Source of the DNA: Deinococcus aquatilis DSM 23025
Lineage (GTDB): Bacteria > Deinococcota > Deinococci > Deinococcales > Deinococcaceae
Reading direction: 5' to 3'
DNA length: 64,000 nt
Assembly (NCBI RefSeq): GCF_000378445.1
Contig: NZ_KB899696.1
Location: 1 to 64,000, forward strand
Position 1 is the first letter of the stretch. Every line of letters begins with the position of its first letter. Both the position numbers and the translations under genes were made by a program. The notes below the pieces were generated by a model. That model saw only the letters and a list, made by a program, of their open reading frames with translations, was not told the DNA's origin and made no database searches. Positions 21,659 to 33,524 of the stretch are shown piece after piece.

Positions 21659-21687
21659 AGTGTACCAGTTAAAATTAAACCGGTGAA
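21659..21687 (-). promoter_or_regulatory. Promoter with MarR-type palindromic operator
   Basis: On the minus strand, TTCACC (-35, 21682-21687) and TACACT (-10, 21659-21664) are 17 bp apart. The 21-bp imperfect palindrome 21664-21684 (half-sites ACCRGTTWAA) fills exactly the space between them. This is the expected arrangement for a MarR repressor, and a marR gene closes the operon. A + strand ORF starts on the other side. Confidence 0.65.
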
Positions 21688-21705
21688 GTAGTTTGGGACA
21701 TTTGA

Positions 21706-22098
21706 GTGGCTATGATCAGCAACATGGCCTTGCCAAAAAAGATGGCAGGATATCGCCCTCTTGTCCATGCGGGTGGGCGCTACCGCTGGCGCTTCTCGCA
21801 TTTCATTCAAGGATGGATAAGAGGCGACGCCAATGCAGTCACGACGGTCACCGCGATTCACGAACAGTACCCGGCATCCCCCCTACTCATCCAACTGCCG
21901 GAATATCGAGACCCCTGGCTGCTCACTGACGCCAAGCAGCTCCTCTCTATGCCCGCGATCACACCCGCATTTGTGGCACAGGCGATTGCTTTTGCACAGG
22001 CACAGGGGTGGGAACCTGCACAACAGCGCAAGGCATTTAAGCTCACCTGGCAGGCCGCCAAGTTCCGCACTCTCTCCCCTCAGTTCACTTCCAGATAA
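21706..22098 (+). CDS. Hypothetical protein
   Basis: 130 residues from GTG 21706 (an ATG follows at 21712). No family recognised. The sequence is basic at the start and Gln/Ala-rich at the end, with no signal peptide. It is divergent from the MarR/DMT operon and could share its palindromic control region; its last 19 bases overlap the end of the convergent methyltransferase gene. No clear SD. Amino-acid use looks coding, but support is modest. Confidence 0.5.
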   Translation: MAMISNMALPKKMAGYRPLVHAGGRYRWRFSHFIQGWIRGDANAVTTVTAIHEQYPASPLLIQLPEYRDPWLLTDAKQLLSMPAITPAFVAQAIAFAQAQGWEPAQQRKAFKLTWQAAKFRTLSPQFTSR

Positions 22099-23300
22099 AT
22101 CGCCTTCAGATACTCGGCCTCTGCAAAGGAGGCGTGGTGGTCGGGGGCGTGGCGGGTGGTGCGCTGCTCGCGCCAGCCCCGGCCACTTTCATCGGCGGCC
22201 CGGCGCACAGCGTCCCAGAATTCGTCGGCGCTGACGTGGGCGCTGCACGAGGCACTGACCAGAATGCCCCCCGGCGACAGGTGGCGGATGGCGTCGGCGG
22301 CCAGCTTGCCGTAAGCGCGGATGGCCCCTTCCCGCTCGGTTTCGCGGCGGGCAAGGCTGGGCGGGTCAAGAATGATCAGGTCGAAGGTGCGGTCTGTATC
22401 GGCCAGCCAGTCGAACACATCGGCCTGAATGGTTTCGTGGGTGGCCCCTTCCATGCGCGGATTGCCCGCATTCATGGCAAAGTTGCTTTTGGCACTGGCA
22501 AGTGCGTGGGCGCTGAGGTCGAGGCTGACCACATCGGTGGCCCCGCCCCGCGCCGCGTACAGGCTGAATCCACCCGAAAACGAGAAGGCATTCAGCACGC
22601 GCCGTCCCCTCGCCAGCGCTTCGACCCGGCGGCGGTTCTCGCGCTGATCGAGAAAAAACCCGGTTTTCTGGCCGCGCACCACATCGGCCTCGAACAGGAT
22701 GCCCGTTTCAGAAAAGACGACGGTGGATTGGGGCAGGTCGCCCTGCATGAGTTGTCCATCGGCCAGTCCCGCCACCCGTGCCCGGTCCTGAATATTGCGG
22801 CTGAGGCGCAGCACCACGGCAAAATCGGGGAAACGCTCGGCCAGCAAGTCCAGCACCCGCGCCAGATGGGGAAACCACGCCGCCGTGTACAGCTTAAGCA
22901 CCAGCACTGAGCCGTAACGGTCCAGCACCAGCCCCGGCCAGCCATCGGATTCACCGTTGATCAGGCGGTAGCCGTCGGTATCGGGGCCGAACAGCGGCGT
23001 GCGGAGATTCAGCGCCTTATCCAGATGGGCGGCCCACCAAGCATCGTTCAGCGTGACCGGAGAACCCGCGTGCAGCACGCGCACCCGCAGCGGCGACTGT
23101 GGATCGAACAGCCCGATGGCGAGAAAGCGGTCACGGCGGTCATAGATGACGGCCAGTTCTCCGGCGGCCCCATCGCGGTTTTGCTCACGCACGCTGGATT
23201 CGTAGACCCACGGATGGCCCGCCCGCACGTAGCCTTCTGCCGCCGCTGTAATACGGAGGCGCAGGCGCGGCGGAGTGGGGGCAGATTCGGGGGAAGACAT
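22080..23300 (-). CDS. Class I rRNA methyltransferase RlmI-like (PUA domain + SAM)
   Basis: 406 residues from ATG 23300; the frame is open upstream but that part is not conserved-looking. An N-terminal PUA-like domain ([26 protein letters not shown]) is followed by a Rossmann methyltransferase with [29 protein letters not shown] (motif I), VVSLDLS and the catalytic [11 protein letters not shown]. The family makes 5-methylcytosine in 23S rRNA (C1962 in E. coli), using a Cys in [10 protein letters not shown]. Target inferred from the family only. Confidence 0.9.
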   Translation of the reverse strand: MSSPESAPTPPRLRLRITAAAEGYVRAGHPWVYESSVREQNRDGAAGELAVIYDRRDRFLAIGLFDPQSPLRVRVLHAGSPVTLNDAWWAAHLDKALNLRTPLFGPDTDGYRLINGESDGWPGLVLDRYGSVLVLKLYTAAWFPHLARVLDLLAERFPDFAVVLRLSRNIQDRARVAGLADGQLMQGDLPQSTVVFSETGILFEADVVRGQKTGFFLDQRENRRRVEALARGRRVLNAFSFSGGFSLYAARGGATDVVSLDLSAHALASAKSNFAMNAGNPRMEGATHETIQADVFDWLADTDRTFDLIILDPPSLARRETEREGAIRAYGKLAADAIRHLSPGGILVSASCSAHVSADEFWDAVRRAADESGRGWREQRTTRHAPDHHASFAEAEYLKAIYLEVN

Positions 23301-23359
23301 CCCTAGAGGGTAGCGCAAGCAGTAGGACAACAACGGCACGGAAGAAACGGCAGAGAAGA

Positions 23360-23394
23360 ATGGGCGGCGGCCCTCACTCTGGCCGTCCGCCCAT
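23360..23394. terminator. Hairpin terminator
   Basis: ATGGGCGGcGGCC (23360-23372) pairs with GGCCgtCCGCCCAT (23381-23394) around CTCACTCT, between the thiolase stop and the methyltransferase start. Its T-rich tail (GTTC...TTTCTT on the + strand) is weak. Confidence 0.6.
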
Positions 23395-23408
23395 GTTCAA
23401 ATTCTTTC

Positions 23409-24608
23409 TCAGTCAGCCGCTTGCGCCACGTCTGCCGGGTAGACCTCGATAATTCCCGCTGCGCCCATGCCGCCGCCGATGCACATGGTGATCAGGGCTT
23501 TGCCGCCGCCGCGCCGCTGAAGTTCGTAGATGGCGCTGGTGGCGAGTTTGGCCCCCGAGCAACCCAGCGGATGCCCCAGCGCAATCGCGCCGCCGTTTAC
23601 GTTCATGATGTCCTGATTCAGCCCCAGTTCACGGGCCACCGCAAGGCTCTGGGCCGCAAACGCTTCGTTCAGTTCGATCAGGTCAATGTCGGCCAAGGTC
23701 AGACCCGTCTGGGCCAGCACTTTGGGCACGGCTTTCACGGGGCCAATGCCCATCAGCTCGGGTTCCACGCCCGCCACCGCAAAGCCGAGGAATTTTGCCA
23801 GCGGCTTGATACCCAGTTCCTGCGCCTTCTCGCTGCTCATGATCAGCACGGCTGCCGCGCCGTCTGAAAAGGGGCTGGAATTGGCCGCACTGACGCTGCC
23901 GCCCATCTTGAAGGCGGGGCGCACTTTCGCCATATCCGCGAGGTTGGCGTCACGGCGGATCAGTTCGTCTTTGTCGAAGTTGATGGTCGTGGACGTAATT
24001 TTGGTGCCCTTCACCTTATCCACGCGCACGGGCACGGCGATGATTTCGGCGTCGAACTTGCCCGCATCCTGCGCGGCGGCGGCCCGCTGGTGGCTGCGGA
24101 AGGCAAAGGCGTCCTGATCTTCACGCGATACGCCGTATTTGGCGGCCACGTTTTCGGCGGTCAGGCCCATGCCGATGTACGCGCCGGGGCGCACGTCGAC
24201 CAGTTCAGGGTTCGGGCTGGGGTTGTGGCCGCTCATGGGCACCATGCTCATGCTTTCCACGCCACCCGCCAGCATCACTTCGGCCTGCCCGGACTGGATG
24301 GCCGCCGCCGCCATAGCGATGGTTTGCAGCCCGCTGGAGCAAAAGCGGTTCACGGTCACGCCGCCCACCGTATCGGGCATTCCGGCCCGCAGCGCGGCCA
24401 TTCGCGCCACGTTCAGGCCCTGTTCGGCTTCGGGAATGGCGCAGCCAAAATACACGTCTTCTACAAGGGAAACGTCTACGCCTGCCCGCCGCACGGCTTC
24501 ATTCAGCACAAGAGCAGCCAGATCATCGGGGCGAGTGTTGGCGAGCGTGCCTTTGACGCCCCGGCCTACAGGGGTACGAACGGCTGAAACGATAACTGCA
24601 TCTCTCAT
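23409..24608 (-). CDS. fadA: Acetyl-CoA acyltransferase (thiolase)
   Basis: 399 residues from ATG 24608, with AGGAGAATC just upstream. Nucleophile Cys90 in NRFCSSG, the late [18 protein letters not shown] block with the catalytic His, and [12 protein letters not shown] with the second Cys are all present. Thiolases cleave 3-ketoacyl-CoA in beta-oxidation, or condense acetyl-CoA. The FadN-like multifunctional gene is 2.5 kb upstream on the same strand, separated by unrelated genes, so a beta-oxidation role is likely but coupling is not direct. Confidence 0.93.
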   Translation of the reverse strand: MRDAVIVSAVRTPVGRGVKGTLANTRPDDLAALVLNEAVRRAGVDVSLVEDVYFGCAIPEAEQGLNVARMAALRAGMPDTVGGVTVNRFCSSGLQTIAMAAAAIQSGQAEVMLAGGVESMSMVPMSGHNPSPNPELVDVRPGAYIGMGLTAENVAAKYGVSREDQDAFAFRSHQRAAAAQDAGKFDAEIIAVPVRVDKVKGTKITSTTINFDKDELIRRDANLADMAKVRPAFKMGGSVSAANSSPFSDGAAAVLIMSSEKAQELGIKPLAKFLGFAVAGVEPELMGIGPVKAVPKVLAQTGLTLADIDLIELNEAFAAQSLAVARELGLNQDIMNVNGGAIALGHPLGCSGAKLATSAIYELQRRGGGKALITMCIGGGMGAAGIIEVYPADVAQAAD

Positions 24609-24640
24609 GGTGATTCTCCTTTTAAATGTTGTTGATAACA

Positions 24641-25174
24641 TCACGACTTGGACGCGAAAGCTCTGGCATAGATACCAAGAAAGCTATCTAAACTATGGAC
24701 ACCCATCAAATCATCTAAAGTCTTACTGATAAGCACATTTATCGATGGTAGAAACTCCTCGACGCCGTTTTTTCCATTAAAGTAGAATCTAGGCAAACGG
24801 CACAGTAGGTAAGATTCACTTTCCTCTTCCCTGACACCTTTCGAATTGAATGGTGCTTTTCTACCGCTAATCACAATTTTTGACCTTATGTGTGGCTGCT
24901 TAATATGATTGAGTTCGTCGGTCATCTTTAAAACTTCGAATGTTATACTCCAAATCAACCACTTGCTATATCCCATCCAATCCCTACCATCTGAGCCAAC
25001 ACAGAACGATATTTGCGCGGACACAAGGGCACTCTTCGGCATATAAAAACTTGTGTCCTTATATGAATAGGAATCAATTCCTAAAGAGATTAGATGCTTA
25101 GCAAGCTCAACTTCTTGGAGACGAGTCCTTAAGGTTGCGACTCTTTCGAAAACCAAATCTTCGGGAGACGTCAT
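24641..25174 (-). CDS. AT-rich orphan protein, unknown
   Basis: 177 residues, Ser/Lys/Ile/Tyr-rich, clearly lower in GC than its neighbours, with many rare-for-this-genome codons such as ATA, TTA and AAA. No signal peptide or membrane segment; a cytoplasmic globular protein is likely. Its ATG overlaps the stop of the alpha/beta hydrolase gene by 4 bp (ATGA), so it is translated by coupling. No family is recognised. The composition suggests horizontal acquisition. Defence or immunity function is possible, but nothing shows it. Confidence 0.65.
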   Translation of the reverse strand: MTSPEDLVFERVATLRTRLQEVELAKHLISLGIDSYSYKDTSFYMPKSALVSAQISFCVGSDGRDWMGYSKWLIWSITFEVLKMTDELNHIKQPHIRSKIVISGRKAPFNSKGVREEESESYLLCRLPRFYFNGKNGVEEFLPSINVLISKTLDDLMGVHSLDSFLGIYARAFASKS

Positions 25175-26367
25175 AAAGTATTTTTTTCTCCCAACACCCT
25201 CTCCACAAAGCCCTCAACCGCTGCGTCGTACTTGTCCGGGTCTATGTTCCAGACCCGAATATGTTTGCCGCCTTCTACGCGGTGGTATTCCACGATGTCG
25301 GGGCGGGCGGCGGCCAACGCATCGGCCTGAGCAATAGGAATGGTACGGTCACGCGTGCCGTGGAACAGCAAAATCGGCACGTTGAAACTGGAAGCGGCCT
25401 GAATCTGATCCACAGCGTCGAAGTCCTGCCCACTGCGGCGGGTGACGAGGCGCTGCACCAAACGGGCGGTCTGGCGGGCCATGAAGGGCGGCAGGCCAAA
25501 GCGTTGCCCCTGCCAGCGGATCGTATCGCGCCAGTCGAGGGCCGGACAGTCCAGCATCACGCCCAGCACGGGAACGGGCAGGGGGTGAAACTTCTGGCGC
25601 AGCACACTCAGGGCCACGTTGCCGCCCATAGAAAAGCCGTACAGCACGGCGCGGCGGTAGCCGTTGGCTTTGGCCCATTCCAGCGCGGCCAGCACGTCTT
25701 CGGCCTCAGTGTCGCCCAAGGAGTGATAGCCCCGGCCCACCTTCGGCGCACCAAAGGCATTGCGGAAGGTGACAAACAGCGAACCCGCGCCCGTGCGCCG
25801 CAACGCCGGAAGCATCCTGAGCGCCTGAGAACGCTGGCCACCGTGTCCGTGAATCACGACGATCAGGGTGTCGGACTCGCCTTTCCCGGTGGGCGGGATG
25901 TGCCACGCGGGCATCTCCCCCACGGGCGTAGACACGGTGGTGTCGGTGTAGTCCACGCCCAACTGAGCAGGCGTACCGTTGTAGACGAACGTGGAGGCCC
26001 ACGCCAGCGCTCCATGCGGCAGCACCCCGCTTTCGTCCTGCACGCCGCGCCGCACCAGAGTTCCGGCCATCCGGGGCGGCCCCAGCAGCGCATGACCCTT
26101 GTTGGGCTTCAGCGGCACCACCCCGATCACGCCACGCGATAGGGTTTCGGGCAGGGCAGGCAGCCAGATGTCGTTGCCCCGCCGCCCCACCGGAACAAAC
26201 ACGCCCTTCACCCGCCGAGTTTTGGAACGCAGGGTAATCTCCGCGCCCGCCAACATGCCGAGGCCGAGAGCGAGGGCATAGGCCGCCGCCGCCCAGCCCA
26301 ACACGCGCCGCTTGCGAAGCTGGCCCAATTGAGCCAACCTGACCCGATTCATCTGCCTGATTGCCAT
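25171..26367 (-). CDS. Membrane-anchored alpha/beta hydrolase
   Basis: 398 residues from ATG 26367, with a strong SD (GGAGGTG) 8 nt upstream. One N-terminal membrane helix (about 23-42, LGWAAAAYALALGLGMLAGA) is followed by an alpha/beta-hydrolase domain: IHGHGGQRSQA, nucleophile elbow GFSMGG, LFHGTRDRTIPIAQAD (Asp) and EGGKHIRVW (His). This resembles the YqiK/Abhydrolase family of esterases or peptidases with an outward-facing catalytic domain. Substrate unknown. It overlaps the AT-rich orphan downstream. Confidence 0.87.
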   Translation of the reverse strand: MAIRQMNRVRLAQLGQLRKRRVLGWAAAAYALALGLGMLAGAEITLRSKTRRVKGVFVPVGRRGNDIWLPALPETLSRGVIGVVPLKPNKGHALLGPPRMAGTLVRRGVQDESGVLPHGALAWASTFVYNGTPAQLGVDYTDTTVSTPVGEMPAWHIPPTGKGESDTLIVVIHGHGGQRSQALRMLPALRRTGAGSLFVTFRNAFGAPKVGRGYHSLGDTEAEDVLAALEWAKANGYRRAVLYGFSMGGNVALSVLRQKFHPLPVPVLGVMLDCPALDWRDTIRWQGQRFGLPPFMARQTARLVQRLVTRRSGQDFDAVDQIQAASSFNVPILLFHGTRDRTIPIAQADALAAARPDIVEYHRVEGGKHIRVWNIDPDKYDAAVEGFVERVLGEKNTL

Positions 26368-26401
26368 CCTTTTTTCACCTCCCCGGCCCAGAGTGCCGAA
26401 C

Positions 26402-27034
26402 TCATGATTCTTCCGTGCCGCTGACCTGACTGACCGCGTAACAGGCCAGTACATTGCCCGAACCCTGCCAAGTGCGCGTCTGCAAAAGCTTGAACGATAC
26501 GGGCGGTCGGCCCACGAACAGCGGCGTTCCCTCGCCTGCCAGCACCGGAAAAGTGGTGAGGTGCAGTTGATCTACGAGGCCGTGTGCCAGCAGGTGATTC
26601 CACAGCACCCGGCCCGCGAACATGAAAATCTCCCGCCCATCTTGCGCCTTGAGAGCAGCCATTTCCCGAGCGGCGTCGGCCACGCTCACGATCCGGGTGT
26701 TGGCGTCCCACGGGGCCAATTCCTGCGGGGTGAGCTGATCGGACACCACGACCTTATCTATCCGGCGCTGTAGGGCAGCCAACTCACGCCGGATGGGGGT
26801 AGCGGCAGGGTCGTCCACCACACTTTCCCAGTAACGCATATTGTCCAGAAAGTTCCGGCGGCCACTCAGGATCAGCGTATCGGCGGCCCGCAGTCGCTCG
26901 GCGTTGTAGTGGTCGAAGTGCTGATCATTCCGGTACTCAGGATGGAAATACTCGAAAATGGCGTCCAGGCTGCGGCCCTTGCCCTCGTAATATCCGTCCA
27001 GAGTGACCAGATTGCTGACGATCAGTGTTCGCAT
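26402..27034 (-). CDS. Dihydrofolate reductase-like (RibD C-terminal domain) protein
   Basis: 210 residues of a RibD_C/DHFR-like fold: [12 protein letters not shown] at the start, then [63 protein letters not shown]. The last block is the hallmark of this NADPH-dependent reductase family (YyaP/YwjB type). Physiological substrate unknown. The gene lies 34 bp upstream of the hydrolase gene, so co-transcription is likely. Confidence 0.88.
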   Translation of the reverse strand: MRTLIVSNLVTLDGYYEGKGRSLDAIFEYFHPEYRNDQHFDHYNAERLRAADTLILSGRRNFLDNMRYWESVVDDPAATPIRRELAALQRRIDKVVVSDQLTPQELAPWDANTRIVSVADAAREMAALKAQDGREIFMFAGRVLWNHLLAHGLVDQLHLTTFPVLAGEGTPLFVGRPPVSFKLLQTRTWQGSGNVLACYAVSQVSGTEES

Positions 27035-27113
27035 TCACTCCCCCTCCGTGCAACTACTGCTTACCGCCCATCACTGAAGCTTTTCCTACGCCCGACAACC
27101 CACGTCCTACACC

Positions 27114-29474
<2,361 letters not shown>

Positions 29475-29566
29475 ATGTCCTCCGGTAAAAAGAGAAGGCG
29501 GGCCACCAAGGCGATCTATGACTGTGACCCTCAACATGGGCCAACAGTCTGAACCCGGCTGGATTA

Positions 29567-29581
29567 TTGAACTCGGTTCAA
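29567..29581. promoter_or_regulatory. Palindrome in the fadN upstream region (candidate operator)
   Basis: TTGAAC-TCG-GTTCAA is a perfect inverted repeat with 6-bp arms. It lies in the region upstream of the FadN-like gene, where TetR-type fatty-acid repressors commonly bind. No regulator gene is adjacent, so this is an inference. Confidence 0.4.
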
Positions 29582-30015
29582 AGTTTAGGGCGCGGCGGGG
29601 GCATTTGTCTATCGGATGAGGGTAGGGGAAGAGCAGTCTAAGGGCCTGAACAGTTTAGGGGGCCGGGGCGAGGGCAACAATTACGACGCCCATTCCGGTG
29701 ATCCCCTTGGAGACAGGCGATAAGGGCAACCCCCCCGTTGCTGTGCAACGCCCCCCTTAGAAGGTTAGAAGGGAGGACAAACACACCGCCACCCCACACC
29801 GTCCCCGCCCAAATGCGTGTGAGGCCGTCGTCCACGCAGTGGGCGGGCCAATTCCATTTCGGAATGAACTGGCGATTCAGCTTCAGGAGAGCGAGAAAGC
29901 CGAGCGAGAACGCAACAAGATCACTCCTGCCCAGTGCAACGTAAGCTCCCCTGACCCCTTTGGGGGCGGGGGCTGGGGGGTGGGGGAAAACGCCGCAGCA
30001 ACGCAAGAAACCCCC
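29582..30015. other. 434-bp intergenic region with a dispersed repeat
   Basis: No convincing gene. It contains a C-rich repeat copy at about 29727-29783 and GC-rich, homopolymer-rich stretches, and separates fadN from the small membrane protein gene. Confidence 0.6.
29727..29783 (+). repeat. Dispersed C-rich palindromic repeat, copy 1
   Basis: Core: C-run, CGTTGCTGTGCAACG hairpin, C-run, CTT, then GAAGGGAGGACAA. The same order occurs at 62085-62127 between ilvN and ilvC. Confidence 0.6.
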
Positions 30016-30285
30016 TCAGATAAACCCCTTCACCACCACCACCAACCCCAGCCCCGCCAGCGCCGCCAGAGCCGCCAGGCTGAGGCGGCGGTCAAGTTTC
30101 CATGCGCCAAACGCCACCCACACGGCGGCCAACACAGGAACCAGCGCCACACACGCCACCCCCACAAAGGCGTAATCGGGGAAAAACACGCCCACGGCCA
30201 GCAGCGCCACTGCCAACCAAAACCCAGCGGGATACAACCATGCGGGCAGGCCTGCCAGTTCAGATTTCTTTCCCTCAGATGTCAT
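30016..30285 (-). CDS. Small membrane protein, unknown
   Basis: 89 residues with three membrane helices ([54 protein letters not shown]). Its start overlaps the TauE gene by 4 bp, so the two are probably translated together. DUF1634-like small partners of TauE proteins have three to four helices, but I cannot assign the family. Confidence 0.72.
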   Translation of the reverse strand: MTSEGKKSELAGLPAWLYPAGFWLAVALLAVGVFFPDYAFVGVACVALVPVLAAVWVAFGAWKLDRRLSLAALAALAGLGLVVVVKGFI

Positions 30286-31049
30286 CCATTCCCCCAGTAC
30301 TTCCAGAGCAGTTGCCCCGCTGTAAAAATGAGCAGCAGACTGAAAAACAGCTTGAGTTGCGCGGCGGGAATGCGGCTTTGCAGGCCCGCTCCGGCTCTCG
30401 CCCCGATCAGGACGCCCAGCGCGATTCCAGCGGCCAGCCGGACATCCAGCAGCCCGCCTGCCTGATACACCAGCGCGTTGCCCACGGCAGTCAGGCCCAT
30501 GATGAAGGTACTCGTGGCAATCGCCTGACGGATCGGCACACCTGCCAGCAGATTCAACACTGGCACCTGCACCGTGCCCCCGCCGATGCCCAGCAAGCCG
30601 CTCATGATTCCGGCAAAGGTCATGGCAGGTGGCACGAGGCGCGAGGGTTCCCGCTCCACTTCAACCCGTTTCAGGCCGCGCAGCAGGTTGTAGGCGGAAT
30701 ACAGCAGCAGGCACGCGAAAACGGTAGCCACTGCCCGCGCAGGCAGGATCAGCCCCAGAAAACTGCCCGCTGCGCCGCCCACGATGGTATACGGCGACAG
30801 CAGATACCCGGTACGCGCCCGCACCAACCCCTGACGCAGATAACTGGCGGCCCCGCTGAGGCCCACCGCCAGCACCCCGATCTGGCTCACGGCCACCGCC
30901 TGCCCGATGCTGATGTCGCGGCCAAAGTGGGGCAGCACGAATTCCAGCGCCGGAACGACGATTACGCCTCCGCCGAGGCCGAGAATGGCCCCCAGCACGC
31001 CCGCCAGAAGGCCGATGCCAATGACGGCCAGAGTCAGGGCAGAAATCAT
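30282..31049 (-). CDS. TauE/SafE-family anion exporter
   Basis: 255 residues with about eight membrane helices, and the two TSUP repeats: [18 protein letters not shown] at the start and [18 protein letters not shown] in the second half. Family members export sulfite, sulfoacetate or related organosulfur anions across the inner membrane; the substrate here is unknown. The overlapping small membrane protein may be its partner. Confidence 0.92.
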   Translation of the reverse strand: MISALTLAVIGIGLLAGVLGAILGLGGGVIVVPALEFVLPHFGRDISIGQAVAVSQIGVLAVGLSGAASYLRQGLVRARTGYLLSPYTIVGGAAGSFLGLILPARAVATVFACLLLYSAYNLLRGLKRVEVEREPSRLVPPAMTFAGIMSGLLGIGGGTVQVPVLNLLAGVPIRQAIATSTFIMGLTAVGNALVYQAGGLLDVRLAAGIALGVLIGARAGAGLQSRIPAAQLKLFFSLLLIFTAGQLLWKYWGNG

Positions 31050-31314
31050 GGGCGGGTTCTCTGGGAAAAAACAGGAAGGAGTGAGTGGTCGGTGGTCAGT
31101 GGGAAAAGCGTGGGGGGCGCAACATCTCCCCTGTCAGCGAGTTCAGTGGTCTGCATCCAAGCTGTCTGCCTCCAAGTTGTCTGCATCCGAGTTGTCTGGG
31201 TCACAGGGGCGAGGCTAACACGGTCTGAAGGCCGGGCGCTCCACTTGGCGGGCCGAAAGGAGTCAAATAAGGCGCTATGTTCTTTGCTCTCCTCGCCTGC
31301 CGCCCGCCGCGCCC

Positions 31315-32544
31315 ATGACCGCCCCCGCTCTGACCACGCTGCGCCGCCTGCCTGCCGCGCTGCCCATGCTGATCGCCGCCTTCATGATGGGGCTGGCGAC
31401 GTCTTTTGCCGCGCCGTTCATGCCGCTGTTCGCGGTGGAGGCGGCCCATATGTCGCCGCTGAAATTGGGCCTGTATCTCACGGTCACGGCAGTGTGCAGC
31501 ATTACCCTGAGTACCTTCATAGGCCGGTGGTCTGACCGTCTGCCCAGCCGCCGCCCTGCCGTGCTGCTGAGTATGGGCAGCGCCGCGCTGGGCTTCGTGA
31601 TGCTGACCACCACCACCGCCTATCTTCCGCTGCTGCTGATCGGGGGGCTGCTGCTGGGCACGGGCGCGTCGTCGTTTCCGCAACTGTTCGCCTATGCACG
31701 GGTACAGTTCGGCTCCGCGGGGGCCGAGGCTGCCCAGAACGGCCTGACCACCCTGCGCTCGGTGTTTTCTCTGGCGTGGGTGGCGGGGCCGCTGCTGGGG
31801 TCTGTGCTGGTGGGGGCACTGGGCTTCCGGGGGCTGTTCTTGTGCGCCGCGGCGGCATATGTGGGGGCGGCCCTGCCAGTGGTCCTCAGCCGGGGGCGTT
31901 CGCGTTCGGCACTGGCCGCCGCCTCTGCTGCCTCCAACCTCACCGAAACACCCGCACCCGTCGGCCCACGCCAGTTGCAACTGATCTCGCTGAGTTTCGT
32001 GCTGTACGGCACGGCTTTGGCCATGGGCGCGGTGGCCCTGCCGCTGTTCATCACGCAGGAACTCGGGGGCAATACCGGACAAGTGGGGCTGCTGGTGGGC
32101 CTGTGCGCTCTGCTGGAAATTCCGGTGATGCTGAGTTTCGTGCTGCGCCCCCCGCGCTTCCGAACCGCCACGCTGATGGTGGTGGCGTTCGGGCTGCTGG
32201 CCCTCTACAGCCTCCTGACCGGACTGGGCGGGCTGGTGGGCGGCGCTTGGCTGGGGCTGATGCTGGTGGCCCAGATCATCCGCGCCGTGGTGATCGCCAT
32301 CGCTTCCTGCCTTGGCATGGCCTATTTTCAGGAACTGATGCCGGGAAGGGTGGGGGCGGCCACGACCCTGTTTTCCAACACGAGCAGCGCCGGGAATCTG
32401 GTGGCGGGCCTGCTGTCGGGCGCGTGGGCGCAGGCGTTTGGCTACGGCAGTGTGTTCGGGCTGTGCGGTGTGCTGGCCGCCCTCGCATGCAGCCTGATGG
32501 TGGTCAGTCGGCGCATGGGAGGCAGGCGGGGGCTGGGGGTGTGA
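31315..32544 (+). CDS. MFS transporter (sugar-efflux-like)
   Basis: 409 residues with twelve membrane helices. The inter-helix 2/3 loop GRWSDRLPSRRPAVL is the MFS signature. The overall pattern (FMPLFAVEAAHMSPLKLG, ARVQFGSAGAEAAQNGLTTLRSVFSLAWVAGPLLGS) resembles the SET sugar-efflux family. A single, isolated gene; substrate unknown. Confidence 0.87.
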   Translation: MTAPALTTLRRLPAALPMLIAAFMMGLATSFAAPFMPLFAVEAAHMSPLKLGLYLTVTAVCSITLSTFIGRWSDRLPSRRPAVLLSMGSAALGFVMLTTTTAYLPLLLIGGLLLGTGASSFPQLFAYARVQFGSAGAEAAQNGLTTLRSVFSLAWVAGPLLGSVLVGALGFRGLFLCAAAAYVGAALPVVLSRGRSRSALAAASAASNLTETPAPVGPRQLQLISLSFVLYGTALAMGAVALPLFITQELGGNTGQVGLLVGLCALLEIPVMLSFVLRPPRFRTATLMVVAFGLLALYSLLTGLGGLVGGAWLGLMLVAQIIRAVVIAIASCLGMAYFQELMPGRVGAATTLFSNTSSAGNLVAGLLSGAWAQAFGYGSVFGLCGVLAALACSLMVVSRRMGGRRGLGV

Positions 32545-32563
32545 TGGATCAGGCGAGGATCTG

Positions 32564-33451
32564 TTGAACCCCAAGCAGCAAAACACGGTTGCCTATGATG
32601 GTTCCATGACGGCGCTGATCCTGAGAAGCAAGGCCATCCGGCAACTGGTTCACCTGATCATCGACGGGCCTGCCGGATACCGGGAATTGCTAGCCCTGGA
32701 CACCTTTTTCCATCACCTCGGTTACCCGATTGATTACCTTCAGGCCGAATCCAGAAGCAAATACACCACGCGGGTGCTGGCACAGGTGCAGGCAGATGGA
32801 CAGCTTTCACGCTTGCTACTCCAACTGGTGCAGTCCGGTAGTTCAGAACAGGTGCAGCGGCAGGTGCAAGCAGCCATCAGCGAGATCCTGCTGCCTTACG
32901 GCTTTACGCTCGGACAGGACAGAGGAACGGCTGAATTCCGTGTTGCCCCTGCAACGGTTCCTGTGTCCTCGCCCACGACAGAGGAGTTAAGTTTGCCTTC
33001 TTTCCAGCATCTTCCCCTTTCTGAAGAAGAGGTGGCTTTGTTGGAAGACCGCTGGAACGAGGCCGTGACCCTGCACAGGGCCGGAGCATTCAGGATGACT
33101 CTTCTGGCCCTCAGCCTCATTCTGGAGCATGTGTTGTCGGCCTCTCTCTACTATTTCCCCAAACAAGCCCGGTCTTCCGATCACGCTTCACATTTCTCGC
33201 TGCCCTTCGGGGACTGGAAACTGGACGCCATGCTGAACGTAGCTGCCGAGAGAAGTTGGATCAGCCTGAAGAAAGACGATCTGCCCCACCGGGTGCGGTA
33301 CTACCGGGATTACCTGTCTCCCGGTAGAGAACTCCGGGAAGCGCCGCTGCTAGACGAAGAGATGAGCAACCGGGCATGGCAGCAGGTCAAACGGGCCATT
33401 GAAGACTTACAGGCCACCCACGAACGGGCTGGAATCCGGGTTGCAGAATGA
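32564..33451 (+). CDS. Possible HEPN-type two-domain protein, unknown
   Basis: 295 residues. The TTG start is preceded by GCGAGGA; ATG 32606 is the alternative. The N-terminal domain (about 20-115; YRELLALDTFFHHLGY, SKYTTRVLAQVQADGQLSRLLLQLV) looks like a small helical module. A linker rich in Pro/Ser/Thr (about 125-150) precedes a helical C-terminal domain (EEVALLEDRWNEAVTLHRAGAFRMTLLALSLILEHVLSASLYYF). That block resembles the HEPN-like domains found in abortive-infection and conflict proteins, but the catalytic RxxxxH motif is not seen. Function unknown. Confidence 0.7.
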   Translation: MNPKQQNTVAYDGSMTALILRSKAIRQLVHLIIDGPAGYRELLALDTFFHHLGYPIDYLQAESRSKYTTRVLAQVQADGQLSRLLLQLVQSGSSEQVQRQVQAAISEILLPYGFTLGQDRGTAEFRVAPATVPVSSPTTEELSLPSFQHLPLSEEEVALLEDRWNEAVTLHRAGAFRMTLLALSLILEHVLSASLYYFPKQARSSDHASHFSLPFGDWKLDAMLNVAAERSWISLKKDDLPHRVRYYRDYLSPGRELREAPLLDEEMSNRAWQQVKRAIEDLQATHERAGIRVAE

Positions 33452-33524
33452 TCGAGAGACGTGAATCCTCACCTCTGGCCCTCCTTCATGCACTCCTCCC
33501 GGGAATGGTCCGCCCCTTGACAAC

